From contig JBKEAI010000228.1 in the NCBI GenBank assembly GCA_047972145.1, positions 1-24,708 on the forward strand: 24,708 bases of DNA. The letters are read 5' to 3'. The notes beneath the pieces are model-generated. The model did not search any database and was not told the origin of the DNA. It saw only the letters and a program-made list of their open reading frames with translations. Both the position numbers and the translations under genes were made by a program. Position 1 is the stretch's first letter. Each line of letters opens with the position of its first letter. Below, one piece after another: positions 1-7,345 of the stretch. Source of the DNA: JAMLGJ01 sp047972145. GTDB taxonomy: Bacteria; Actinomycetota; Acidimicrobiia; Acidimicrobiales; Microtrichaceae.

Positions 1-272
1 CCAACATCCCGCTGCTCGGCCTCGGCGACGACGTCGGTGGTGGTGCGATGAACGTCGGTATCGGCGCCAAGGGCAGCCTCGCCGGGCTCATCGACACAGC
101 GATCGGCTCCGCCACGATGCCGACCTTCGCAATCCCGGTGCTCGACCTGCCGCCGGACATCCAGCACATCAACGTGTTCACCACCTCGGGCACGAAGACC
201 TTCAACGACCAGGCCTTCGACCAGTACGGCGACGGCGTGCACACCTACAGCTTCCAGGCCAACGCAGCCTGA
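1..272 (+). CDS. 3' end of an unrecognised protein (partial)
   Basis: An open frame enters from the left edge (first full codon at base 3) and stops with TGA at 270-272, giving about 89 C-terminal residues. The visible part is rich in Gly, Asp and Thr, has no membrane helix and no Cys, and ends in a polar stretch containing T-Y-S-F-Q-A-N-A-A. I do not recognise the family. The composition would suit a secreted or surface protein, but that is a guess. Two hairpins directly downstream (281-297 and 314-348) mark the end of its transcript, so it is not in an operon with the gene at 389. The real start lies outside the window. Confidence 0.7.
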   Translation, partial: NIPLLGLGDDVGGGAMNVGIGAKGSLAGLIDTAIGSATMPTFAIPVLDLPPDIQHINVFTTSGTKTFNDQAFDQYGDGVHTYSFQANAA

Positions 273-280
273 GCACACAA

Positions 281-297
281 CGGGGCACTGCGCCCCG
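281..297 (+). terminator. Small GC hairpin after the first gene
   Basis: CGGGGC (281-286) pairs with GCCCCG (292-297) around a five-base loop, nine bases after the stop codon at 272. There is no T-run after it. It may act together with the stronger hairpin at 314-348 or only protect the mRNA end. Confidence 0.4.
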
Positions 298-313
298 ACC
301 ATCGTGTTGAATA

Positions 314-348
314 GAACACCCCGGGATCCTTCGGGACCCGGGGTGTTC
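314..348 (+). terminator. Strong hairpin terminator with UUCG tetraloop
   Basis: A perfect 12-bp stem, GAACACCCCGGG (314-325) with CCCGGGGTGTTC (337-348), is extended after one bulged base by TCC/GGA around a TTCG loop (330-333). A short mixed T-containing stretch follows (TCGTTGTCCAGTT). Long GC stems closed by UUCG are typical intrinsic terminators even when the U-run is poor, as is common in high-GC Actinomycetota. It separates the first gene from the start at 389. Confidence 0.85.
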
Positions 349-388
349 TCGTTGTCCAGTTCAGCCAGCCAGGAGCTAGGGAGAAGCC

Positions 389-1804
389 ATGAGCGACACA
401 CCACAGGGAGACGGATGGTGGCAGACCTCCGACGGCAAGTGGCATCCACCCGACTACGACCCGACCGACGGGCAGGCGTACGACCAGCCCACACCTGACG
501 AGCCGCTGTTCGGAGACCAGTCGGCGCCGGCAGACACTCCCCCGCCGTTCGGCACTCCGGGATCTTCCGAACCCCAGTCGGCCGTGCCACCCCCCTGGTC
601 ACCCACAGGTGCGCAGAATCGGCTGGACTACCCACCTACAGACCCCCAGCCTTTCGGCACACCACCGCCCGACCAACCGCCACTCGACCAGGCTCCACCC
701 GACCAACCAATCTTCGACGCACCGCAGTTCGATCAACAGGGCTATGAGCAACAGGGCTATGAGCAACAGCCCTACGAAGCCCAGCCCTACGAAAGCCAGC
801 CCTTCGGCGCGCAGCCTGACGGCGCGCCGACATACGTTTCAACGGGGGCGGGGCCCGTGACCGACCTGCCCTACGCGGAAGACCCACCGCCTGCGGAGCC
901 GGGGACGGGCTCGCACAGGCCCGGCGAGTTCGGCCTCCCGTCCGAGGCACCGTCGCGGGTGGAACCCAAGGTGGTGAAGACCAACTCGGTCAAGGCTCCC
1001 TCCAAGAAGAAGCAGAAGCAGGCTGCCACCACCGGCGCGATCGACGCAGGTGGCGACGGCATGTCCCCGTTGATCAGGTGGGCCGGGATAGTGGTGGCGG
1101 TTCTGGCTGTGCTCGGCGCCGGTTGGTACTTCATGTTGCGCGACTCCGGTGAGGATACCGACGCCGCCGTGTCGGTCGAGACGACCACCCCGGTGACTTC
1201 AGAGCCCGGTGAGGGCACCGACGCTTCCACCTCGACCACCGCTGCACTGCCGGTGAAGCCGACCATCGCACCGGGCGAGACGCTGCCCGTCCTCGAGTTC
1301 AACGGTACGGGGGATTCGGTGGTTGCGATCGACCCACCCGGACCGCGGGTGGCAACGATCAACTACACAGGCGACGGTCCGTTCAGCGTCACCGGCAAGG
1401 ATGCCAACGACGGAGAGGTCGCCACGTTCGTGGAATCCGAGGGCCCGTATCAGGGTTCGGTGGCGGTGGACTTCCGCGACGAGCAGGACTCTCGGAGCCT
1501 CGACATCAAGGCCACGGGTGAGTGGACGATCAGGATGACCCCTGTAGAAGACCTCGAGGGCATCCCCGGAGCCTTCACCGGTACCGGTGACAACGTCGTC
1601 CTCTACGGCGGAGACGTCGGGCCGGTTCGCTTCACCCATTCCGGTAGCGGGCAGTTCGTGGTCAACACCTTCGAGATCCGTACCCGCGACATCCAGACGC
1701 TCATCGACAAGACCGGCGCGTCGGACTCCACCGTCGAGGTGCGGGGCCCCGTATTCATGTGGGTCCAGGCCGACGGCGACTGGTCCGCAACCCCCGGCGG
1801 CTGA
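389..1804 (+). CDS. Single-pass membrane protein with Pro/Gln-rich N-terminal region, function unknown
   Basis: 471 residues. The ATG at 389 is preceded by AGGAG (371-375) and GGGAG (379-383), a well-spaced ribosome site. Residues 9-21 (G-W-W-Q-T-S-D-G-K-W-H-P-P) resemble a short N-terminal motif I associate with acidimicrobial membrane proteins and with DUF2510-like segments. Residues about 25-190 are Pro, Gln, Asp and Tyr rich, including a six-unit five-residue repeat at 115-144. A basic patch (K-K-K-Q-K, about 206-210) precedes one membrane helix at about 228-250. The Thr/Ser-rich linker (about 255-290) and the C-terminal part of about 180 residues should lie outside the cell. The topology (low-complexity cytoplasmic tail, one helix, external domain) would suit an envelope scaffold or sensor. 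No catalytic motif is seen. It stands alone between a terminator and a convergent gene. Confidence 0.85.
   Translation: MSDTPQGDGWWQTSDGKWHPPDYDPTDGQAYDQPTPDEPLFGDQSAPADTPPPFGTPGSSEPQSAVPPPWSPTGAQNRLDYPPTDPQPFGTPPPDQPPLDQAPPDQPIFDAPQFDQQGYEQQGYEQQPYEAQPYESQPFGAQPDGAPTYVSTGAGPVTDLPYAEDPPPAEPGTGSHRPGEFGLPSEAPSRVEPKVVKTNSVKAPSKKKQKQAATTGAIDAGGDGMSPLIRWAGIVVAVLAVLGAGWYFMLRDSGEDTDAAVSVETTTPVTSEPGEGTDASTSTTAALPVKPTIAPGETLPVLEFNGTGDSVVAIDPPGPRVATINYTGDGPFSVTGKDANDGEVATFVESEGPYQGSVAVDFRDEQDSRSLDIKATGEWTIRMTPVEDLEGIPGAFTGTGDNVVLYGGDVGPVRFTHSGSGQFVVNTFEIRTRDIQTLIDKTGASDSTVEVRGPVFMWVQADGDWSATPGG
731..820 (+). repeat. Six 15-bp in-frame tandem repeats
   Basis: Units of 15 bp begin at 731, 746, 761, 776, 791 and 806. 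The first three are nearly identical (gatcaacagggctat type); the later ones drift. They encode five-residue units of the form [E/D]-x-Q-[G/P]-[Y/F] in the cytoplasmic low-complexity region of the 389-1804 protein. Confidence 0.85.
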
Positions 1805-1813
1805 GCAGATCTG

Positions 1814-3886
1814 TCAACCACCGGTCGGCGACCGGTCACCCGCGATGGGCACCACGTACACCCGCACTGCCCAGTTGCGCTTTTGCAACTCGGTGTAGCG
1901 AATCCCCACATCATCCGGTAGCCCGGCGTCGATAGCGGTGAGAACCTCGTGTTCGGTCGCCGCGTCCGGGTTCGAGAGAACCTGGCCGTCGCCCCGAAGC
2001 ACTTCACTGATTCGTTGGAGCGCATCCGAGAGTTCCTGTCGCTCGCTCGGACTGAGCGGGTCGACAGCGGCCACCGGGTCGGTACCTCCAGGTGGTGTCC
2101 AGATTTGGCCCAGCACACCCTCGTCCACGACGACGAGGGTGGCGTCGGAATCCGCACGGGTCGTGATCCGGTCTGCACCGTACTGGATTTCGCTGAGTCC
2201 CTCATCGCGAACCCCCACCTCGATCCCCGAGTCGCGAAGCCCCGAGACGATTCCCGGCCCAAGGGCCATGCCGGAGGGGCCCTCCTCGGCCAACAGGTAG
2301 CCGGTTCCGCTGTCGAGGTTCTCCCTCAACTCTGGTAGGAGCTCGGACAGCACCTCGGATGCTTGCGGCTCGGGCACAGAGACAGGCCGGCCGGCGAGGA
2401 GCGTCGCGAGCGATGCGACGCTCACCAGCGCCATGGAGCTCACACCGAGCATGTTCGTCGACACCCGTTGCACGGGTCGGTCGACGAGAGCGAGCAGAAC
2501 CATGCCGAAAGACACCGCCACGAGCGCAACGACAGGCACCCAGGGCCACACCAGGTAGTCCCCGGGCACACCGGCCATCCGTGAGGCGGTGAACACCGTC
2601 AGAACGACCGCTGACACAGCGACGACCGCGGAGGTGAGCGCTGTGGGTCCCAGTACCGGAGTCTCCAGCGATGATCCCGCACGCCGCATGCGGCCGCCCA
2701 GGACCGCCGCCAACATCGCAAGCACGGCCAACACGAGCGGAGCTAACCAAGGCGCGCCGAGCAGGGCAAGGCCGGACTCGTCACCAAGGCCGCCGGAGAT
2801 CCATGGCACCGACGGGCCCAACATGTGTCCAGCGACCCGCAGAGCTCCGTCGAGTCCCCACTGGTACTCCACCGGGGAGGTCGTGAAGTCGACGATCCTG
2901 CCGAGGTTCCCCCGGGCGACGGTGAACTGCTCCACGAGGGGCGGCAGCCAGAGAATCAACATCAGTGTGGCGCTGAGCGAGCCCACCAGCACCCATCTCG
3001 GCCTACGGTCGACAGGGGCACCCGACCGCGGGAACGAGTCGCCGGATCCTGTTCGGGCACGCAAGCACATCGCAACCGTGGTGACCAGCACCATGCCACA
3101 CACGATCGGCAGGTAGCTGATGTGTGTCTGTGCGGCGAACGATCCCGCCACCAACATCACAGGTATCGCCCACCTGTCGCCGGTCGTGGCCTTCCACGAG
3201 GCCACCAGGAAGACCCAGAAGGGCAGAACGGCCAGAAGGGGATTCCACGGATCCACGAGACGAGACGACCCCAAGGCTGCGCAGATGGCGACCGTCGCCA
3301 AAGCGACGACAGCGCTCCGCCAGAGCGCGAGACGACGCGCCCTTCCTTCTCCCCCAACGGCCGCTCCCCCAACGGGCGCTCCCCCAACGGGCGCTCCCCC
3401 AACGGCCGCTCCCCCAACGGCTGCTCCATCACCGGAAACAACGTCCAACGTTCCGGAGGACCATGACACCCTCGATGCCATGAGGACAGCGGACGCGCAA
3501 GCCACAGAGTTGACGACGCCAGCACCGACGAGCATCCCGCTGTCGCCGAGCATCCTCTGGAACGGAGCCAGCACCCACAGCATCCAGGGGCCGGGGTGGG
3601 AGTACCCCCAACGTGACCACACGCCAACCAGAGGAGTGTCGCCGCCACCGACATGGCTCACCCTCAAGGCTTCGAACGCGTAGTCGGCAGTCGGGTACCA
3701 CCGGGAACCGGCGACGGTGATCGTTGCGACGACCGCAGGGCTCGCAGCGACGATCGCCAAGACCCAGATTACCCACCGGCCCCAAGCCCGGGCTTCGGGC
3801 GGTGAATCCACGATGGCTGTCGGGGAACCTCGCGGCTCGGGCCGCACCAAAAGCCCCGTCGATTCCACCGGTCGAGCATCCCACAA
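1814..3886 (-). CDS. Polytopic membrane protein, GT-C / glycosyltransferase-39-like
   Basis: 690 residues with about ten or more hydrophobic segments. The first helix is at about 37-58. After it come D68 and the segment S-R-W-G-Y-S-H-P-G-P (91-100), which matches a pattern I recognise from actinobacterial GT-C-type membrane proteins, with an acidic residue in the first external loop and a following Y/W-S-R-x-G-x-x-H-P-G-P. Such enzymes use polyprenyl-phosphate sugars. The activity is inferred and the acceptor unknown. Residues 154-179 are a V-G-G-A-[A/P] tandem repeat in a loop. The C-terminal 200 residues are mostly soluble. The start is uncertain: TTG at 3886 has no clear ribosome site; GTG at 3868 or 3811 would also keep the first helix. 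It ends nine bases from the convergent 389-1804 gene. Confidence 0.8.
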   Translation of the reverse strand: MWDARPVESTGLLVRPEPRGSPTAIVDSPPEARAWGRWVIWVLAIVAASPAVVATITVAGSRWYPTADYAFEALRVSHVGGGDTPLVGVWSRWGYSHPGPWMLWVLAPFQRMLGDSGMLVGAGVVNSVACASAVLMASRVSWSSGTLDVVSGDGAAVGGAAVGGAPVGGAPVGGAAVGGEGRARRLALWRSAVVALATVAICAALGSSRLVDPWNPLLAVLPFWVFLVASWKATTGDRWAIPVMLVAGSFAAQTHISYLPIVCGMVLVTTVAMCLRARTGSGDSFPRSGAPVDRRPRWVLVGSLSATLMLILWLPPLVEQFTVARGNLGRIVDFTTSPVEYQWGLDGALRVAGHMLGPSVPWISGGLGDESGLALLGAPWLAPLVLAVLAMLAAVLGGRMRRAGSSLETPVLGPTALTSAVVAVSAVVLTVFTASRMAGVPGDYLVWPWVPVVALVAVSFGMVLLALVDRPVQRVSTNMLGVSSMALVSVASLATLLAGRPVSVPEPQASEVLSELLPELRENLDSGTGYLLAEEGPSGMALGPGIVSGLRDSGIEVGVRDEGLSEIQYGADRITTRADSDATLVVVDEGVLGQIWTPPGGTDPVAAVDPLSPSERQELSDALQRISEVLRGDGQVLSNPDAATEHEVLTAIDAGLPDDVGIRYTELQKRNWAVRVYVVPIAGDRSPTGG
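1820..1836. terminator. Palindromic hairpin between convergent genes (possible bidirectional terminator)
   Basis: ACCGGTCG (1820-1827) and CGACCGGT (1829-1836) form a perfect interrupted palindrome. It lies just past the stop of the plus gene (1804), inside the last codons of the minus gene (stop at 1814-1816). Both transcripts could fold it. There is no T-run on either side and the loop is very small, so the function is uncertain. Confidence 0.35.
3349..3423 (-). repeat. Five 15-bp in-frame tandem repeats in the GT-C-like gene
   Basis: Five units of ctcccccaacggNNg start at 3349, 3364, 3379, 3394 and 3409 on the plus strand. They differ only near the end of the unit. On the coding strand they give the residue repeat V-G-G-A-[A/P] in a loop after the third hydrophobic segment. 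The high identity implies recent expansion or ongoing slippage; each unit keeps the frame. Confidence 0.9.
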
Positions 3887-3955
3887 GGCGGATTCCGCCC
3901 GGGGGATGCCACCGAGCGCAGCAACACGGAGAACGTCCTGCGATTCCCCGAAGGG

Positions 3956-4028
3956 TGGGGCGGGTGGGGATCGAACCCACGACCGAGCGATTATGAGTCG
4001 CCTGCTCTGACCACTGAGCTACCACCCC
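3956..4028 (-). tRNA. tRNA with anticodon CAT (elongator Met or Ile2)
   Basis: The 73-nt cloverleaf reads from 4028 to 3956. The acceptor stem is GGGGTGG/CCGCCCC with one G-U pair, discriminator A. The D-arm is GCTC/GAGC, the anticodon stem GGCGA/TCGCT with loop CTCATAA, and the T-arm GTGGG/CCCAC with loop TTCGATC. No CCA is encoded (the next bases are CCC). CAT excludes all but Met and lysidine-modified Ile2. The acceptor stem starts with a normal G-C pair, so it is not initiator tRNA. The D-arm and anticodon arm closely resemble E. coli ileX as I remember it, but actinobacterial elongator Met tRNAs share the GACTCATAATC core. Identity is left open. Confidence 0.95.
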
Positions 4029-4052
4029 GCGGATCCATGCCCTGAGGATCCT

Positions 4053-4128
4053 TGGCTCCGGGGGTGGGGCTCGAACCCACGACCTGCGGATTAACAGTCC
4101 GACGCTCTGCCAGCTGAGCTACCCCGGA
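4053..4128 (-). tRNA. tRNA-Asn (GTT)
   Basis: The cloverleaf reads from 4128 to 4056, with CCA encoded at 4055-4053. The acceptor stem TCCGGGG/CCCCGGA is perfect, with discriminator G. The anticodon arm is TCGGA/TCCGC with loop CTGTTAA, giving anticodon GTT (Asn). The T-arm is GTGGG/CCCAC with loop TTCGAGC. It lies 23 bases after the rpoD stop and 24 bases before the CAT tRNA on the same strand, with no terminator visible between them, so it may be processed from a long rpoD read-through transcript. Confidence 0.97.
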
Positions 4129-4151
4129 AGGGAGAGAGAAACCTACCAGCG

Positions 4152-5498
4152 TCAGTCAGCGCTGAGGTAGTCCTGCAACTTCTGTCGGCGATGCGGATGG
4201 CGCAGCTTCGCGAGGGTCTTCGATTCGATCTGACGGATCCGTTCGCGGGTGACCCCGAAGCGCTGGCCGACCTCCTCGAGGGTGTGCGGCTGGCCCCCGT
4301 CGAGACCGAAGCGCATCCGCACCACATCCTTCTCACGGTCAGAGAGCTCGTCGAGCGCCTCGGTGATCTGCTCGGACAGTGACCTTGCCGTCGCCACGTC
4401 GGCCGGCATCGCGACCTGCTGGTCCTCGATGAAGTCCCCCAGGAAGCTGTCGTCCTCGTCGCCCACAGGAGAGTCGAGTGAAAGCGGGTCCTGGCCTATG
4501 CGCAGGATCTCGCGGATCTTCGACGCGGTGAGATCCGCCTTCTCAGCAAGCTCCTCGACCGTGGGCTCACGCTCCAGCTCCTGGGCCAGCTGACGTTGGA
4601 GACGGTGCACCTTGTTCATCGACTCCACCATGTGCACAGGGATGCGGATCGTGCGCGACTGGTCCGCTATCGCCCGCGTGATCGCCTGGCGGATCCACCA
4701 GGTCGCGTACGTGGAGAACTTGAAGCCCTTCGTGTAGTCGAACTTCTCGACAGCACGCATCAGCCCCAGGTTGCCCTCCTGAACGAGATCCAGCATCGGC
4801 AGGCCGCGACCCAGGTAGCGCTTCGCGATCGACACCACCAAGCGCAGGTTGGCCTGGGTGAGCTCGCTCTTTGCGGTCTCACCGTTTCGCACCTGTCGTC
4901 GCAGCGCGGCCTTGGCCGCAGGATCGAGCCGGTCGATCTCACCTGAGGCGTTCAGGTCTGCGATCCGCTCCTCGGCATGCACGCCGGCCTCGATCCGCTG
5001 CGCGAGGGAGACCTCCTGTTCGGCGTTCAGCAGCGAAACCCGACCGATCTCGCGCAGGTACATCTTGACCGGATCGGAGGTACCCGCACTCGCTGCTGCC
5101 GCCGGGCTCTGGCGCAACCTCGCCAAGCGGTCACCCCTGCGCCGCGACTCGTTGGGGTCAGGTGTCGGCGTCGCCGACTCCGAGGACACGCCACCATCGG
5201 GGAGGGTTGCACCCGCCGCAGCGACCGTGCCGGTACCGACGCCGGGACCGGAATCAGCACCAGCACCGGTATCGGTATCGGTGTCGGTGTCGACGTCCTG
5301 TTCGACCTCGATCAGCACGGTCACCCCCCGGCGTGCCCAGAACTCCCGTGTCTCGTCGACCACCTCGGTGGTCATCTCACGTTGGAGCGCGCTCAGGGCA
5401 TCGTCGAGGGATATGGACCCGGAATTGCCATCGGCTCGCTTCTGGAGCTCGATCACCTCGCGATCGGCAACCTGTTCCCAGATCGACACTCGGGCCAC
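4152..5498 (-). CDS. rpoD: Primary RNA polymerase sigma factor (RpoD/SigA)
   Basis: 448 residues; directs RNA polymerase to housekeeping promoters. Region 1.2 is at about 141-173 (D-P-V-K-M-Y-L-R-E-I-G). Region 2 at about 212-290 contains F-S-T-Y-A-T-W-W-I-R-Q-A-I, the DNA-melting and -10-reading helix of group 1 sigma factors. Region 3 follows, and region 4.2 with the helix-turn-helix G-V-T-R-E-R-I-R-Q-I-E is near 410-425. The N-terminal 140 residues are acidic and poorly conserved, with a D-T repeat at about 68-77 and an Ala/Gly/Pro/Ser-rich stretch, like the acidic extension of actinobacterial SigA. The start is GTG at 5498, 22 bases after the dnaG stop, with a weak GAAGG upstream. The order dnaG-rpoD is the classical macromolecular-synthesis arrangement. 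Confidence 0.98.
   Translation of the reverse strand: MARVSIWEQVADREVIELQKRADGNSGSISLDDALSALQREMTTEVVDETREFWARRGVTVLIEVEQDVDTDTDTDTGAGADSGPGVGTGTVAAAGATLPDGGVSSESATPTPDPNESRRRGDRLARLRQSPAAAASAGTSDPVKMYLREIGRVSLLNAEQEVSLAQRIEAGVHAEERIADLNASGEIDRLDPAAKAALRRQVRNGETAKSELTQANLRLVVSIAKRYLGRGLPMLDLVQEGNLGLMRAVEKFDYTKGFKFSTYATWWIRQAITRAIADQSRTIRIPVHMVESMNKVHRLQRQLAQELEREPTVEELAEKADLTASKIREILRIGQDPLSLDSPVGDEDDSFLGDFIEDQQVAMPADVATARSLSEQITEALDELSDREKDVVRMRFGLDGGQPHTLEEVGQRFGVTRERIRQIESKTLAKLRHPHRRQKLQDYLSAD
5267..5296 (-). repeat. 6-bp tandem repeat in the sigma-factor spacer
   Basis: Five hexamers in series on the plus strand (cggtat twice, cggtgt twice, cgacgt) encode alternating Asp-Thr on the coding strand in the acidic spacer before region 1.2. 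Copy-number change would alter only spacer length because each unit is two codons. Confidence 0.75.
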
Positions 5499-5520
5499 CC
5501 CTTCGGTGCGCTTCGGGGCC

Positions 5521-7326
5521 TCACTCGGACCTCCTGAGCTTCAACCAATCTAGCAACTCGGAAACGGTTTCCGACTCGACGTTTGGCCTGCGGAGCTCCT
5601 CGAGGGTGACCTTCAGATACGCGATCGCCTCGGAGTACGCCAGAGGCTCCTCGGAGCTGCGGGCCTCCATCTCGAGTTCGCGCAGGTCCACCCTCGCAAG
5701 TTCGGTCGCGAGTCGGCTCAGCACGTCGGTGGACTCGGCTTCGATGTCCTCCACCGACAGGCGGGTCAGCTCCTCTGCAACCTCGGGTGGTGCGTTCTCG
5801 ACGGCCTCGGCCAACGAGGCCGACCCGCTCAGCAGCTCGAACGCGCGCGCTGCTGTGGGATGGGTGAAGAACTCGGGCACCAGACCCAGCGCCGCCGCGT
5901 CGCGGTGCTGGACTGCCAAGCGGATCCCTTCGCGTTCAGCCCCCATTGGAATCGGCTCCAGCCCCATCGATGATCCACGGGGATCCACATGTTCACGGTC
6001 CTCACGGTCGCGGTCTCGGGTGGGGCGCTCCTCGGTGGGAACCGGCCGGCTACGTACCTCCACCAGGCGTTCGCGCAGGCGCACCGGGTCGAGCCGTGTG
6101 GTGTCGGCGAGATCCATCAGGTACTGGTCGACTACTAGCTCATCGGGATGCGGCGCCAGCACCCCGAGCGCGGCGTCAGCCGCCCGTGCACGACCTTCGA
6201 CCGTGTCGAGGTCGCCCGCTTCGAGCGCCCTTTGGATCCGGAACCTCACGAACGGGCGAGCATCCTGAACCGCTGCCGCGAGCGCTCGGGGATCCTCCCG
6301 GGCCAGCTCGTCGGGATCGGCACCTCCGGGCAGGTCGACCACCGAGAAGGACACGTCGTGGGTCTTCTCCCACGCATAGACGCGCTCGGCAGCGGACTGG
6401 CCCGCCTCATCCGCGTCGTATGCGAGCAGGATCCGGCGGGTGAACTTGGCGAGCATCCGCACATGGTCCTCGGTGAGCGCCGTGCCACACGTGGCCACGG
6501 CGCGTTCGATGCCCGCCCGGGCGAATCCGATCACATCGGTGTAGCCCTCGCAGACGATCACCTCGTTGGAGTTGACCACATCGGCCTTCGCCCAGTTGAG
6601 CCCGTAGAGGGCACGGGACTTGTGGTACAGCTCGTTGTCGCGCGAGTTCTGGTATTTCGGGCCCTCGGCGTCGGGCAGCCTGCGCCCACCGAAACCGATC
6701 GGGCGGCCCGCCTCGTCGAAGATCGGGAACAGCACGCGCGCCCGGAAGAAGTCCTGGAGCCGGTTGCGCCGGTTCAACATGCCCAGTCCGGTGGCCTCCA
6801 GGTCCTTCTGTGACAGCCGCAGTGCCCTGGTCATCTCGTCCCAGCCCTGCGGCGCCCAGCCGATCCTGTAGTGGGCAACCTCCTCGCCGTCGAAGCCCCG
6901 GGAACGCAAGTAGGAACGTGCGGCCGCGGCATCCGGCGAGGCCATCAGCCGCTCGTGGTACCAGCCGAGCGCTGAGTCGATCACCTCGTGCAGGTGCGCA
7001 CGACGCTTGCGTTCCTCCCCACCGCCGGCCTCGGTGTAGCGCAGGGTGATGTTCGCCCGCGACGCCAGGTTCTCCACCGCGTCGACGAAGTCGAGGTGTT
7101 CGATCTCGCGGATGAAGGTGATCGCGTCGCCCGAAGCCTTGCAACCGAAGCAGTGGTAGAGGCCCTCGACCGCGTTCACCGAGAACGACGGCGACTTCTC
7201 TGCGTGGAACGGGCACAGACCCTGCCAGCGTTGGCCGACCTTGCGCAACTGGGTGTAGCCCGACACCAACGCCACCATGTCGGTCGATGCCCGCACCCGG
7301 GCGATGTCCTCGTCGACGATGCCCAT
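5521..7326 (-). CDS. dnaG: DNA primase DnaG
   Basis: 601 residues, the usual size. It makes RNA primers for lagging-strand replication. The N-terminal CHC2 zinc ribbon has ligands C38, H41, C59 and C62 (C-P-F-H ... C-F-G-C). The catalytic core includes I-F-D-E-A-G-R-P-I-G-F-G-G-R. The Toprim metal site has the E of V-C-E-G-Y-T-D and the D-x-D of Y-D-A-D-E-A-G. After about residue 430 the charged C-terminal part is probably the helicase-interacting domain. The ATG at 7326 starts 19 bases after the glyS stop (7346), and rpoD follows 22 bases after its own stop, so the three genes look co-transcribed. No strong Shine-Dalgarno sequence precedes the ATG, so translation probably depends on the upstream gene. 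Confidence 0.98.
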   Translation of the reverse strand: MGIVDEDIARVRASTDMVALVSGYTQLRKVGQRWQGLCPFHAEKSPSFSVNAVEGLYHCFGCKASGDAITFIREIEHLDFVDAVENLASRANITLRYTEAGGGEERKRRAHLHEVIDSALGWYHERLMASPDAAAARSYLRSRGFDGEEVAHYRIGWAPQGWDEMTRALRLSQKDLEATGLGMLNRRNRLQDFFRARVLFPIFDEAGRPIGFGGRRLPDAEGPKYQNSRDNELYHKSRALYGLNWAKADVVNSNEVIVCEGYTDVIGFARAGIERAVATCGTALTEDHVRMLAKFTRRILLAYDADEAGQSAAERVYAWEKTHDVSFSVVDLPGGADPDELAREDPRALAAAVQDARPFVRFRIQRALEAGDLDTVEGRARAADAALGVLAPHPDELVVDQYLMDLADTTRLDPVRLRERLVEVRSRPVPTEERPTRDRDREDREHVDPRGSSMGLEPIPMGAEREGIRLAVQHRDAAALGLVPEFFTHPTAARAFELLSGSASLAEAVENAPPEVAEELTRLSVEDIEAESTDVLSRLATELARVDLRELEMEARSSEEPLAYSEAIAYLKVTLEELRRPNVESETVSELLDWLKLRRSE

Positions 7327-7345
7327 TCAGCCGCCGTCCATCGCG

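Noticed and set aside
3956..4128. tRNA pair as an integration site for a mobile element
   Set aside because: No integrase, no direct repeat of a tRNA 3' end and no change in gene type nearby; the excisionase-like HTH protein is 11 kb away beside housekeeping genes.
5162..6268. 368-codon plus-strand open frame opposite rpoD and dnaG
   Set aside because: Ser/Arg-rich shadow of two conserved genes; no family resemblance.
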